Source: Mammaliicoccus lentus | Lineage (GTDB): Bacteria > Bacillota > Bacilli > Staphylococcales > Staphylococcaceae | Length of the DNA: 64,000 nucleotides | Assembly (NCBI RefSeq): GCF_002902755.1 | Contig: NZ_PPRS01000004.1 | Location: forward strand, 111,198-175,197 | Direction: 5' to 3' | Shown: piece by piece, positions 53,585-62,608 of the stretch | Position numbering within the stretch: the first letter of the stretch is position 1 | Layout of the letters: each line of letters begins with the position of its first letter | Position numbers and translations under genes: made by a program | Notes under the pieces: generated by a model | What the model saw: only the letters and a program-made list of their open reading frames with translations | Told to the model about the DNA's origin: nothing | Databases searched by the model: none

Positions 53585-54628
53585 ATGTTAACAATCAGAA
53601 CTCAAATATTAATTGCATTTATAAGTAGCATTGTGTTAACGACAGCCATCTTAACGGTTGCATATAAATGGATGTGGTTCGATGCTCATACAACGTTGTT
53701 ACTAACTATAAGCGCTATTATCGCAAGTTGTTTAACAACGGCTATTTGTATTTTATTTATTAATCCGCTCGTCAGACGGATTCGTTTAATGAATTTGCAG
53801 ACAAAACGTGTAGCCCAAGGTCATTATAATGAAACAGAACTTAATATTGATAGTCCGAAAGAGATGAGAGAACTTAGTCATTCATTTAATACGATGGCAC
53901 GAAATATTGAAACACAAATTGAACAAGTGAAGCATGAACAACAGGAAAAATCAGAAATGGTACAAAATTTATCACATGATTTAAAAACACCTTTAGCAAG
54001 CATTACCTCATATGCGGAAGGTCTCAAAGATGGTGTTATTTCAACAGAAGAGGAGCAAAATAAAGCTTACGATGTATTAATTAAGCAATCGCAAAGAATA
54101 GCTACTATGTTTGATGAATTAACGAGTGTTATGAGTTTGAATACTGTTTCAAGGAACAATTATGAACTTGAAACGATTTATATAGATAAGTTGTTCGTTT
54201 CTATATTACAAACTTATGAACAACAAGCCGCGTGCGAATCGAGAACGATTGATGTTAATTTATGTGATGAGGTGCAATCCTTTAAACAATATCGGGTTCC
54301 ATTAGAACGTATTTTATTGAATATCATTGATAATGCGATAAAATTTACAAGCCCTGGTTCAAGAATAGAGTTAAAAGTGAATCAAGAAGCGGGGAATATT
54401 CTTGTTATAACTGTGTCTGACGATGGGCCGGGTATAGCGAGCGAACATTTAAACCGTATTTTTGATAGAACGTATAGAGTTGAAGAATCTAGAAACAAGA
54501 CTACCGGCGGGTCTGGGTTAGGTTTGTATATTGCGAGAAATTTAGCACATCAAATGGATGGTGTTTTAGAAGTTGAAAGTAAAATTAATATTGGATCTTC
54601 ATTTATTTTAAAAATTCCTATGAAATAA
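53585..54628 (+). CDS. saeS: SaeS sensor histidine kinase
   Basis: A 347-residue membrane kinase matching S. aureus SaeS along its length. Two N-terminal helices (about 8-28 and 38-60) with a very short extracellular loop (the intramembrane-sensing arrangement), a HAMP (about 61-118), the phospho-His in NLSHDLKTPLAS (about residue 131), N-box NIIDNAIKF, and G boxes SDDGPGIA and GGSGLGLYIA. It starts right after saeR, consistent with one operon. If saeR is out of frame, this kinase has no functional cognate partner in the cell. Confidence 0.92.
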   Translation: MLTIRTQILIAFISSIVLTTAILTVAYKWMWFDAHTTLLLTISAIIASCLTTAICILFINPLVRRIRLMNLQTKRVAQGHYNETELNIDSPKEMRELSHSFNTMARNIETQIEQVKHEQQEKSEMVQNLSHDLKTPLASITSYAEGLKDGVISTEEEQNKAYDVLIKQSQRIATMFDELTSVMSLNTVSRNNYELETIYIDKLFVSILQTYEQQAACESRTIDVNLCDEVQSFKQYRVPLERILLNIIDNAIKFTSPGSRIELKVNQEAGNILVITVSDDGPGIASEHLNRIFDRTYRVEESRNKTTGGSGLGLYIARNLAHQMDGVLEVESKINIGSSFILKIPMK

Positions 54629-54715
54629 AAGTGTTTAACTAAGATTATTGGTATAATAATATAAAAGAATTGATATAAATTAGGGATGGCTTTATTAAAA
54701 ATGGGGAAGAATAAA

Positions 54716-55369
54716 ATGAACTTAAACAGAGTTTTAAATGATACGAATCTAATATCTACAAAAAGATATAAATATGTATTTTGGCAATCTATATTACTCA
54801 TTATCATGCTAACTGGAGCGTACACTTCTATTGGTCTGGCTCAAAATTTATGGATATTGCTTTTAGGCGTTGTGTTATTTGGGTTGTCACTATATCTTAT
54901 AGAAAAGTTTAAATTAAATATTTTTGAAGTAAAGCCAATTAAACGTACACATTTGTTATATATGTTATGTGCTACTTTAATTGGTCTTGTTATTTACTGG
55001 TCAATTTCATTAATAATTGGTCAGCCACATAATCAATTAGAGGTTTATCAAGATTTAAAATATTTACCTATCATGATATCCATTATAATTTTCGTAATTT
55101 TAGGACCGATTTTTGAAGAGCTCATCTTTAGGATGCTTATTATGAAAGGTATTTTTAGAGATCATTTATTAGTTGGATATATAGTGTCTAGTGTTCTATT
55201 TGGCTTGATACATGGACCTTTAAACGTCGGGGAATTTTTAATTTATTGTGGGTTAGGTTTAGTATTTGGCGCAATTTATATTTTGACTAAGCGTTTTGAA
55301 CTTGCCATATTATGCCACGCATTCAATAATCTTCTACATATTTTAATCTTTATATTATTTTATAATTAA
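54716..55369 (+). CDS. CPBP-family intramembrane metalloprotease
   Basis: A 217-residue protein with about seven helices. All CPBP motifs are present: EELIFR (about residue 142), FGLIHG (about 175) and HAFNN near the C-terminus. An upstream ATG at 54686 is in frame, but GGGGAAG sits 7 nt before ATG 54716. It lies just after saeS on the same strand. The family matures prenylated or peptide substrates or gives self-immunity; the substrate here is unknown. Unlike the CPBP gene at 14212 it keeps the middle His. Confidence 0.82.
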   Translation: MNLNRVLNDTNLISTKRYKYVFWQSILLIIMLTGAYTSIGLAQNLWILLLGVVLFGLSLYLIEKFKLNIFEVKPIKRTHLLYMLCATLIGLVIYWSISLIIGQPHNQLEVYQDLKYLPIMISIIIFVILGPIFEELIFRMLIMKGIFRDHLLVGYIVSSVLFGLIHGPLNVGEFLIYCGLGLVFGAIYILTKRFELAILCHAFNNLLHILIFILFYN

Positions 55370-55454
55370 ATTATTATTTATCTCGCTTTACATTAATTGG
55401 AAATAACACTAGTATTATAACTATAAATATATTCAAAAAGGAGATGGGGACTTC

Positions 55455-56606
55455 TTGAAAAAAATACTAAACAGTATTATATATTTAATAGTTATCGTAA
55501 CAGTACTTTCCGGTTGTCAACAAGATGAACAGAAAACGAATAAAGCACCAAAGAAGGCTACTGAAAATAAAGTTTCGCAAAAATATGATGCTAAACAAGA
55601 TAAAGAAGACGAAAAAAGTTTGGAACCATATAATGGCGTTATCCATCACTTGTTTGTCCATCCTAATGTACCTTATCCTAAACGTGCGTTTACAGGAGAA
55701 CAAGCAAAAGGATATTTTGATTGGATGTTAACAACACATGAATTTGAAGCTGCGATTAAAGAACTGCATAAGAATAATTATATTTTAATAGATCCTCATG
55801 ATGCTTATGATTTTTCAGGAGATAAAGTTAAGAAGAAAGAGTTAAAGTTACCAAAAGGGAAAAAACCTTTAATTTTGTCAATTGATGATATGAACTATTA
55901 TGACTATATGCGTAAAAATGGTAATGTTAATCGACTCGTATTAAATGAAAATAAAGAAGTGATTTCAGAATCAACAGATGATCACGGGAAGACCGTTAAA
56001 TCTTCACAAGAAGCAATTGTACCAATTTTAAATGAGTATGTTAAAGAGCATAAAGATTTCTCTTATAAAGGCGCTAAAGGTGTTGTTGCATTAACAGGCT
56101 ACGAGGGCGTACTGGGTTATCGTACAAATGAATTAGACAGTAAAGACTATGAAGAAAGAAAGCAAGACGCTAAAGAAATAGTGAAAGTCATGAAGCGTGA
56201 CGGGTGGCAATTTGGCAGTCATTCTTATGGCCATATAAACTTTACAAATAGTAGTTATAATCAAATTGTTCAAGATACTAAGAGATGGAAGAAAGAAGTA
56301 GAACCGATTATAGGTAAGACTGATTTATTCATTTATCCTTTCGGAGCAAGAGTAGAAATTGGTTCTCCAGCATTTAAGTATTTATCAGAAAAAGAAGGTT
56401 TTAAACTGATAGCATCAGTTGGACCACAAGCATATGAACAGTTAACACCCCATGCCGTTACACAAGATAGAATTGCAATAGATGGTTTGAATTTATCAAA
56501 AGGAAAATATAAATTAAAGCCATATATGGACCCAGATCAAGTATTTAATAAAGAAGAAAGAAAATACTTTAAAGGTGGTAGTGATAGTAGTGGAGGTCAA
56601 TTTTAA
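55455..56606 (+). CDS. Polysaccharide-deacetylase-like lipoprotein
   Basis: A 383-residue predicted lipoprotein with lipobox VLSGC (Cys ~21), a Lys/Glu-rich linker, then a NodB/CE4-like domain (about 125-360). LILSIDDMNYYDYM (catalytic Asp region) and FGSHSYGH (metal-binding His pair, about 254-259) are visible. The family removes acetyl groups from cell-wall glycans or poly-N-acetylglucosamine. Start is a TTG. The Asp/His order is conserved but the sequence is far from the classical IcaB proteins, so the substrate is open. Confidence 0.78.
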   Translation: MKKILNSIIYLIVIVTVLSGCQQDEQKTNKAPKKATENKVSQKYDAKQDKEDEKSLEPYNGVIHHLFVHPNVPYPKRAFTGEQAKGYFDWMLTTHEFEAAIKELHKNNYILIDPHDAYDFSGDKVKKKELKLPKGKKPLILSIDDMNYYDYMRKNGNVNRLVLNENKEVISESTDDHGKTVKSSQEAIVPILNEYVKEHKDFSYKGAKGVVALTGYEGVLGYRTNELDSKDYEERKQDAKEIVKVMKRDGWQFGSHSYGHINFTNSSYNQIVQDTKRWKKEVEPIIGKTDLFIYPFGARVEIGSPAFKYLSEKEGFKLIASVGPQAYEQLTPHAVTQDRIAIDGLNLSKGKYKLKPYMDPDQVFNKEERKYFKGGSDSSGGQF

Positions 56607-56623
56607 GTTTGGAAAATACAGAG

Positions 56624-56697
56624 CTAACGTGCTTGTTTGAAAAGTCTAGCCTGTTAGAAAATGTAACGAGCTAGATAAAATTAACTGGCCCGTTAGA
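56624..56697. repeat. CTAAC...GTTAG hairpin repeat, second locus
   Basis: CTAACGTGCTTGTTTG...AGCCTGTTAG, then GTAACGAGCTAG...CTGGCCCGTTAG form two adjacent hairpins, the same family as the cluster at 41408-41705. Confidence 0.82.
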
Positions 56698-56729
56698 ACT
56701 TGAGACTATTCTTCTCTTTACTCATATAT

Positions 56730-56783
56730 AAAGCTCCTTTCAAATTAGACACTATATGTGTAAACTTTGAAAGGAGCTTTTTT
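56730..56783. terminator. Compound terminator with conserved inner core (copy C)
   Basis: AAAGCTCCTTTCAAA pairs with TTTGAAAGGAGCTTT followed by T's. Loop TTAGACACTATATGTGTAAA matches copies A and B. Bidirectional between the deacetylase and the convergent Rrf2 gene. Confidence 0.88.
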
Positions 56784-57189
56784 ATCGACTTAATATTTGT
56801 TTGGATAAGTCATCTATAGTTGTTTGATCGAGTTCTTTAATAATTTTTGAATCCACTTCACTGTATATATTATCTAAAGTAGATTGAATGTTTTTACCGA
56901 CGACACATTTAGTGTTTGTATCTTGATGTATTTTTAGGAAATGTTCTTCTTCTTGTATAAGTTGGTATACATCACCTAAAGTTATTTTATTTGCTGGTTT
57001 AGATAATTGATAACCTGACTTACCTTGTTGGCTTTCAATCAGTTTACCGTTTCTCAAATATTTGCATATTTTTCTTACAAGTGTTGGATTACTATTTATG
57101 CTACTTGCTAAATATTTACTTGAAAGGGGCTCTTCATTAATAGATAGCAAAGACAGTATATGAATACCAACTGAAATTTGAGTGTTCAC
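56782..57189 (-). CDS. Rrf2-family transcriptional regulator (YwnA/HypR-like)
   Basis: A 135-residue regulator: N-terminal winged helix (ISVGIHILSLLSINEEPLSSKYLASSINSNPTLVRKI seen in part) and the LRNGKLIESQQGKSGYQL wing. It carries one Cys (NTKCVVG, about residue 93), and no three-Cys iron-sulfur cluster motif, so it is more like redox/disulfide-sensing Rrf2 proteins such as HypR or YwnA than IscR/NsrR. The start is GTG behind GAGGTGAT. It lies downstream of an NAD(P)-binding protein gene on the same strand. Confidence 0.82.
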   Translation of the reverse strand: MNTQISVGIHILSLLSINEEPLSSKYLASSINSNPTLVRKICKYLRNGKLIESQQGKSGYQLSKPANKITLGDVYQLIQEEEHFLKIHQDTNTKCVVGKNIQSTLDNIYSEVDSKIIKELDQTTIDDLSKQILSR

Positions 57190-57259
57190 GCTTTATCACC
57201 TCTTAGATTCATATTCATTATAACTATGAGGCTTAATAAAAGCGAGAGGGCTGAGGCAT

Positions 57260-57889
57260 TTATTTTGATAAAACTGAAATTCTTTCTTGAATATGGTCGC
57301 CTTTAACAGCTTCATCTACCATTGCGATAGCAAAATCTGCGTAACTAATTTTACTTTCACCATTATCATTTAAAGTAAATTTTTCTCCAGCTAAAATATA
57401 TGTTCCAGTTCTTTCTCCGTCCGCAATAAATTCAGCAGCGGGGCTAACAAATGTCCAGCGTACGTCATTTCTTTTACGCAAGTCATCTAACACTTTACCT
57501 TGAGCTATAGAAAGTGGTTTATATGATTCAGGGAAATCAGGGGTGTTATATAGTTGTGTTTCTAATTTATCATCCACATACAAACTACCAGCACCGCCTA
57601 TAATAATTAATCTTGTATCAGTATTTGATAGTAATTTATTTAAATGGTGAACAGAATCTTGATGTAAATGTAATTTATCTTCACGTACTTCACCAAAAGC
57701 ATCAATTATAACATCGAATGGCTTTAAATCTTCTGACGTTAAATCAAACAAATCTTTAATAATAGATTTTTCAGCAACAGTTTTATTTTTGTTACGTACT
57801 ATAGCTGTAACGTCTAAACCTCTATTAATAGCTTCTTTAGTAATAAGTTGTCCTGCTTTTCCATTAGCTGCTACGATACCTATTTTCAT
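57260..57889 (-). CDS. NAD(P)H-binding YwnB/NmrA-like protein
   Basis: A 209-residue short-chain-type protein with the dinucleotide-binding motif IGIVAANGKAGQLI at the N-terminus and VIDAFGEVRED, IIIGGAGSLYVD later. Resembles YwnB, part of the atypical SDR group, often paired with a YwnA-type regulator as here. Probably reduces quinone-like or aldehyde substrates or senses redox; no catalytic detail is apparent. An operator-like palindrome lies ~15 bp upstream. Confidence 0.82.
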   Translation of the reverse strand: MKIGIVAANGKAGQLITKEAINRGLDVTAIVRNKNKTVAEKSIIKDLFDLTSEDLKPFDVIIDAFGEVREDKLHLHQDSVHHLNKLLSNTDTRLIIIGGAGSLYVDDKLETQLYNTPDFPESYKPLSIAQGKVLDDLRKRNDVRWTFVSPAAEFIADGERTGTYILAGEKFTLNDNGESKISYADFAIAMVDEAVKGDHIQERISVLSK

Positions 57890-57901
57890 ATTAATAACCT
57901 C

Positions 57902-57926
57902 ACTTGTATTTATTTTAGATACAAGT
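57902..57926. promoter_or_regulatory. Inverted repeat upstream of ywnB-like/Rrf2 pair
   Basis: ACTTGTA (57902-57908) and TACAAGT (57920-57926) form a 7-bp inverted repeat about 15-40 bp ahead of the start codon of the minus-strand pair. A candidate operator for the Rrf2-family protein. Confidence 0.6.
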
Positions 57927-57987
57927 TGAGTATAGAACTATCATCTGAAAATGTCAAAAATAAAACTTTTAAAATGCGATAGGCATT

Positions 57988-58034
57988 AAAAAACTCCCAA
58001 TCTGTTAGATTTCACATCTAGATTGGGAGTTTTT
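57988..58034. terminator. Hairpin terminator
   Basis: AAAAACTCCCAATCT pairs with AGATTGGGAGTTTTT. Follows the stop of the transglycosylase on the minus strand. Confidence 0.9.
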
Positions 58035-58069
58035 ATTATTTATATTTGAAAATGCTTATGATTTAAATT

Positions 58070-58438
58070 TTACCACCAGTTATTTGCTTGACGGAATGCA
58101 ATTGCTGCTTCTACAGAGCCATAACGTTCCTTAGCGTAATTGATCATACCTTTAGTTTGCTCAGTAACACTTCCAGTGCCCCAAGATTCTTTAGTTTGAC
58201 CAAGGCCTCTGTATCCAAGTTCGTTTACAGCATTTGGATTACCACTTGATTCTGGCATTACAATGTTATCCCATAATGCTTTTGTTCCACCAGCTGCGAT
58301 AAATTCTTTATATACTTCGTTAGTAGATGCTGCTTCTGTTGCTTGAGTTGTTGTATATTCACTTGCATCAGCGTTAGCGCTAAATCCAGCTGTAATAATA
58401 CTTGCTGCTGCAGTTGATGCGATTAATAATTTTTTCAT
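58070..58438 (-). CDS. Short SceD/IsaA-type secreted transglycosylase
   Basis: A 122-residue protein with an N-terminal signal peptide (MKKLLIASTAAASIITAGFS, cleavage near ADA) and a transglycosylase-like domain: WDNIVMPESSGNPNAVN with the catalytic Glu in PESSG (about 65), then RGLGQTKESWG and SVEAAIAFRQANNWW at the C-terminus. IsaA and SceD are about twice as long; this version lacks most of the sequence between the signal peptide and the catalytic domain. The start (ATG 58438) has GGAGG about 11 nt upstream. It may be a compact paralogue; the C-terminus ends properly at NNWW. Confidence 0.82.
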   Translation of the reverse strand: MKKLLIASTAAASIITAGFSANADASEYTTTQATEAASTNEVYKEFIAAGGTKALWDNIVMPESSGNPNAVNELGYRGLGQTKESWGTGSVTEQTKGMINYAKERYGSVEAAIAFRQANNWW

Positions 58439-58664
58439 AGTAAAATATTCCTCCATATGCAATCGATTATTTTTTATCTCTTTCGTAATTACTTAATACA
58501 CTTTAACATCAATTTTCATCTCATAGGTTACAACGAAATAAAAAGCAAATGTCTTTTATTTCAATCGTATTAAAAAAATGAATGCCATATGACAGTAGAT
58601 ATTTTGGTTTAATTGTATATATTAGATATAATTTTTAGTGAATTATAAAACTGGAGGTTACAAA

Positions 58665-59225
58665 ATGAAAAGAATTAAGTTGAAGATGTTCAGAGATAAT
58701 TTAGAAAATATCCCACAATTTGATTTACCTGAAGGCTATTCAATCAGAAAATTTAGAGAAGGCGATGAAATAGAGTGGGCAAAAATAGAAACTGCTGCTG
58801 AAGAATTTAAAACAGTCGAGGATGCACTCAAAAGATTCGATAAAGAATTCGGCTCTAATATAGAAGAAATGAAACATAGATGTCTTTTCATAGAGAATGA
58901 AGATGGAGAAGCAATTGGAACAACATCAGCTTGGTTCGGAGACTTAGATGGAACTGGTGAACAAAAAGGACGAATACATTTTGTTGCAATAAAACCAGAA
59001 TATCAAGGGAAGAAATTATCTAAACCTTTGTTAACCGCAGCATTGAATACATTAATAAAAGAAAACCATAATAAAGTGTATTTAACAACGCAAACGACAA
59101 GTTATCAAGCGATAAATATGTACTTAAACTATGGATTTGAACCTTATGATCCAACTGGAGATGATCGTGAAGGTTGGTCGTTAATGGAAGAAGTATTAAA
59201 TAGGAAGTTAAATATATTAAATTAA
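58665..59225 (+). CDS. GNAT-family N-acetyltransferase
   Basis: A 186-residue GNAT protein. Motif A for acetyl-CoA is visible as IKPEYQGKKLSKPLL (about residue 118), with IHFVAIKPEY strand and the typical YLNYGFEPYDP near the C-terminus. The frame opens at 58638, but GGAGG places the start at ATG 58665. Substrate unknown. A staphylococcal hairpin terminator follows. Confidence 0.82.
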   Translation: MKRIKLKMFRDNLENIPQFDLPEGYSIRKFREGDEIEWAKIETAAEEFKTVEDALKRFDKEFGSNIEEMKHRCLFIENEDGEAIGTTSAWFGDLDGTGEQKGRIHFVAIKPEYQGKKLSKPLLTAALNTLIKENHNKVYLTTQTTSYQAINMYLNYGFEPYDPTGDDREGWSLMEEVLNRKLNILN

Positions 59226-59230
59226 ATAAA

Positions 59231-59278
59231 AGAGTGGGTTAGAAGTTTTATTTTCGTAAAAGGTTTCTATCCCGCTCT
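59231..59278. terminator. Hairpin, 'gagtgggttagaag' family
   Basis: AGAGTGGGTTAGAAG pairs with GGTTTCTATCCCGCTCT between convergent genes; related to the hairpins at 28374 and 49585. Confidence 0.8.
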
Positions 59279-59321
59279 AAAAAGTATTGTTACAAAATAA
59301 ATTGTGAAAGGCTAACACATA

Positions 59322-59984
59322 CTAGACTAAACCTTGAATCGCATTAATAAATGATGCACTGATTAATCCAAAGCCAATAGTTACGATTAAAGCAACAATT
59401 GCCCAAATAATAGAAGCTTTTTTAGATAACTTACTTGTCCCATAATACACAGCAAAGATTAAATATGCTGATAATAAACCTGATAAATTAAAAACTGACA
59501 AATATTGATTTCCTTTATCAAAAACATTTAGACTGTCAATCTGTGTATCAGGTAACGTTAGTCCAAATAATGCTTGTATACCATAAACAATTATTGAAAA
59601 AGCAGTAGTAATAATTAAATATGAAATAGAAGCTGAAAAAATATGAATTGCGCGTGCATCAGATTTCATAATTTTTGAAACAATTAAGAATATTAAAAAG
59701 ATAATTAATAAGCCAAAAATGACACCACCAACAGTTTGGCCAATTAAAGTCCCTATATCCATTTCATTTTGTTGTTCAATTTGAGATGAATCCAAACCAG
59801 CTTTTTTAAGTATCTCAGTATTATCAGTTATATAATTCGTCAAAAGTAAAGATATAAATGACAAAATAGTGAATATAATTAATTTTACAATCCATTTAGG
59901 GTTTTCTCTTAACTTACTAAAGTGATTTAAAAGAGGTAAGTCTGATGTTTTTGCACTTGTTTGATTTGCATTAGAATTTTCCAT
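59322..59984 (-). CDS. YIP1-family membrane protein
   Basis: A 220-residue protein with a cytosolic N-terminal ~30 residues and about five hydrophobic helices. The arrangement and the SASISYLIITTAFSIIVY region suggest the YIP1 family of integral membrane proteins of unknown bacterial role. AAAGGAAGG precedes the ATG. Monocistronic. Confidence 0.65.
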   Translation of the reverse strand: MENSNANQTSAKTSDLPLLNHFSKLRENPKWIVKLIIFTILSFISLLLTNYITDNTEILKKAGLDSSQIEQQNEMDIGTLIGQTVGGVIFGLLIIFLIFLIVSKIMKSDARAIHIFSASISYLIITTAFSIIVYGIQALFGLTLPDTQIDSLNVFDKGNQYLSVFNLSGLLSAYLIFAVYYGTSKLSKKASIIWAIVALIVTIGFGLISASFINAIQGLV

Positions 59985-60091
59985 ATATGTATAACCTTCC
60001 TTTCAAATAATATTTATCAATATAATAACATTAATAACCATTATTTAAAATAACTTAATTGTAAAATAATGGTAAGTGAAAGGGCGGTTAA

Positions 60092-60865
60092 TTAAATATT
60101 AAATTCTTTAACAGATGGATGCTCTAAAATATCTTTTAATGAATATTTATAAGGGTTTATTTCAAAAACAACTGGTCCTTGATAATTTTGTTTACTTAAA
60201 ACATTTATTATATTATTTTGTATAACTGTTCCATCGTTAGGTAGTAAATGTAAATCTGATTTTCCATCATTATCGGATAAATGAATTGATTTAAGTAATC
60301 CACCTAATCTGTTTACTGTGTCTTTAAATTCGTCACCTTGAATAGCTAAATGCCCAACATCTAAACAAGCTTTAGTGTTTGTTTTATTTAACACATCTAG
60401 CCATTCTTCAATATTAGAAGGTAATATATGCATATAGTTTAGCCCATCAGGTATTTGGTTCTCGAAAAGTAATTCAACATTATTGGCTAGAGAAAAGTCG
60501 CTCAATTCTTTTAATCGTTCAATCATTTTCGGATAGACTTTATCCAAATCTTCAGAGGCCATTGCTTGACCTCCATGAATAACAGCATGACTTCCATTAT
60601 AATATGCTAGTTTCTTCATCCATTTTTTTGTTAATGCTAGCGTATACGCTGCTATCTCATCATATTGTGTAGCTAAATTTAAATCATGAAAAGGTAGATG
60701 TAAGCCAATTTGTAAATCACATTCATTTGCATACTTGAAAGCTTGCTCTGCTAAATGATGTTCTGCCCAAATTTCAACACCGTTAAAGCCATGTTCTTTA
60801 ATTTGCTTTATGTCTTCTAAACTATACTCTTGTCCAATAGACCATAAACTAATCCATTTTTCCAC
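60092..60865 (-). CDS. Sugar-phosphate isomerase/epimerase (TIM barrel, AP-endonuclease-2 fold)
   Basis: A 257-residue xylose-isomerase-like TIM barrel. Metal ligands: Glu in LLFENQ, Asp and His in CLDVGHLA, His in SIHLSDNDG, Glu in VVFEINP. The frame runs back to 60913, overlapping the MFS gene, but AAAGGAG lies 9 nt before GTG 60865, so that is the likely start. It follows the MFS gene by about 35 bp. Probably isomerises or epimerises the sugar or polyol the MFS carrier imports; the specific substrate is unknown. Confidence 0.82.
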   Translation of the reverse strand: MEKWISLWSIGQEYSLEDIKQIKEHGFNGVEIWAEHHLAEQAFKYANECDLQIGLHLPFHDLNLATQYDEIAAYTLALTKKWMKKLAYYNGSHAVIHGGQAMASEDLDKVYPKMIERLKELSDFSLANNVELLFENQIPDGLNYMHILPSNIEEWLDVLNKTNTKACLDVGHLAIQGDEFKDTVNRLGGLLKSIHLSDNDGKSDLHLLPNDGTVIQNNIINVLSKQNYQGPVVFEINPYKYSLKDILEHPSVKEFNI

Positions 60866-60899
60866 TTGAATAATCTCCTTTGTACGTGACATTTTTCTA

Positions 60900-62225
60900 T
60901 TAATTTTCATCATTGATTTCTTCTAATCTCTTACCTTTTGTTTCAGGAGCTAGAAAAATTGTAATTAGGAAACCAGCCAAACCTATTAAAGAAAAGAAGC
61001 CTAATGCTACTTGATTGCCCCATAATGCAACAAAGTTTGGGAAAACAAGCACACCTAAAATAGATCCTATACGGCTAACCGATGTAGCAAATCCTGATGC
61101 AGTTCCACGTATATTTGTTGGGAATAACTCTGTTGGATATACAAAATTTAAAATACCTCCACCCATATTTGAAAATAAAACTGCTACACTAAATAAAATT
61201 ACTAAGTACATTAAAGTAGGATTGGGGTTTAACGTCAATATAGTTAAACCTACTGTTAATCCAAAGAATGATGTTATCAGAAGTGGTCTTCGTCCCCATC
61301 TATCAACTAAATATGAACCGATAAGCGCGCCGATTAAACCTAAAATACTTACAATAGATGAAGCTATGTATGTTTGATTTAATGTTCCTTCAGTAACTGA
61401 AGCTAAAATAGTTGGCGTATACATGGAAATGCCATAATATGCTGTAGCATAACAAAACCAAAAACCACATACGAAAATAGTTCTCTTTCTAAATTTTTCA
61501 GTAAATAATTCTTTTACTTTTACCTTTTTATTGACTACAGGTTCTACTTTCACCTTATTACCAGTAAGCTGATAAATAATATTCTGTGCTTCTTCTTCAC
61601 GGCCTTTAGATGCTAACCAACGTGGTGATTCTGGCAGTCCTATTCTAAAAATAAAGATGATTACAGCAAGTAATCCACCTACTAAAAACATATAACGCCA
61701 TGCATCATCGCCTAATGGTACTAAAAGCATTCCAGTAATATAAGCGAAAACTGCACCAACAAACCACATCATACCTAAAAAGGTTCCTTGTCGCCCTCGA
61801 TTATTCGAGGAACTAAATTCTGACACTAAAGTGGAAGAAATAGGATAGTCCGCACCTATACCTATACCAAGAAAGAAACGAAATATAATTAAATATAATG
61901 CATTAGGTGCTATTGCTGTTAAAACAGCAAATAATACAAAGGCTATTAAATCAACGGTAATCATAGCCTTTCTTCCTAATGTATCCGTTAATTTACCGAG
62001 CCATGCAGCACCAATGAAGGAACCGATAATGGCTGAAGCTGTTAATAAACTTTCCTCAATTGGACTAACACTCCATTGTTTAATAATCAATGGCATAGCG
62101 ACAGCTATAATTGTTAAATCAAATCCATCAAGGAACGTTCCTCCAGCAGAAACAATTTTTACCTTACGCTGAAACTTACTAAGTTTAGCTTGATCTTCAG
62201 GATAATCTAGATAATTAAAACTCAT
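60900..62225 (-). CDS. MFS sugar/aromatic-acid-type transporter
   Basis: A 441-residue, 12-helix MFS carrier. Marks: DGFDLTIIAVAMP in helix 1 (aromatic acid/sugar porter type), DTLGRKAMI loop, RFFLGIGIGADYP, LPESPRWL, DRWGRRPLL and the C-terminal APETKGKRLEEI. AAGGAG precedes ATG 62225; the upstream part of the frame is not coding. First gene of a two-gene unit with the isomerase. Substrate not assignable. Confidence 0.85.
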   Translation of the reverse strand: MSFNYLDYPEDQAKLSKFQRKVKIVSAGGTFLDGFDLTIIAVAMPLIIKQWSVSPIEESLLTASAIIGSFIGAAWLGKLTDTLGRKAMITVDLIAFVLFAVLTAIAPNALYLIIFRFFLGIGIGADYPISSTLVSEFSSSNNRGRQGTFLGMMWFVGAVFAYITGMLLVPLGDDAWRYMFLVGGLLAVIIFIFRIGLPESPRWLASKGREEEAQNIIYQLTGNKVKVEPVVNKKVKVKELFTEKFRKRTIFVCGFWFCYATAYYGISMYTPTILASVTEGTLNQTYIASSIVSILGLIGALIGSYLVDRWGRRPLLITSFFGLTVGLTILTLNPNPTLMYLVILFSVAVLFSNMGGGILNFVYPTELFPTNIRGTASGFATSVSRIGSILGVLVFPNFVALWGNQVALGFFSLIGLAGFLITIFLAPETKGKRLEEINDEN

Positions 62226-62562
62226 ATACGTCTCCTTGTTTTCCGTAGTTGTTAAAAACAATGTACCCACAATAAATTTGTAATAACATAATTTACTTAT
62301 AATATTTTAAAATTATATATTACTATTTAATTTTACAAAGGAACTATTGATTACGTATTAAGTCGGTATTAAAATGCTGTAAACATAAAGTGATATACAG
62401 ATATACACTAAGGATTGTCTAAAATAGGCTATTTTATCATAACTATGATAATTAACTCATCAAAAATTTATATTACTAATTCTACTTTAAAATATCATTC
62501 TAGATTGATCTGGATATAAGCATTTAATATAGAATCAATGAAGGAATTCTGTCGAATAAAAA
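62226..62562. other. Gene-poor AT-rich gap
   Basis: About 340 bases with no supported gene; it holds the promoter region of the minus-strand MFS gene and marks the boundary between the sugar genes and the acquired erm segment. No att-like direct repeat was found here. Confidence 0.6.
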
Positions 62563-62600
62563 GAAGTAGAAATTCATGTTTGAAATTGAATTTCTACTTC
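62563..62600 (-). terminator. Terminator of truncated gene next to erm
   Basis: GAAGTAGAAATTC and GAATTTCTACTTC form a perfect 13-bp stem; on the minus strand it is followed by TTTTTATT. It lies 9 bp after the truncated gene's stop. Confidence 0.85.
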
Positions 62601-62608
62601 GAGAGTAA

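Noticed and set aside
53585..54628. saeS also frameshifted
   Set aside because: All kinase motifs are in one frame and the length is as in S. aureus SaeS.
62563..62600. Attachment site for a genomic island
   Set aside because: The repeat is inverted, with a T-run after it, so it reads as a terminator; no second direct copy was found.
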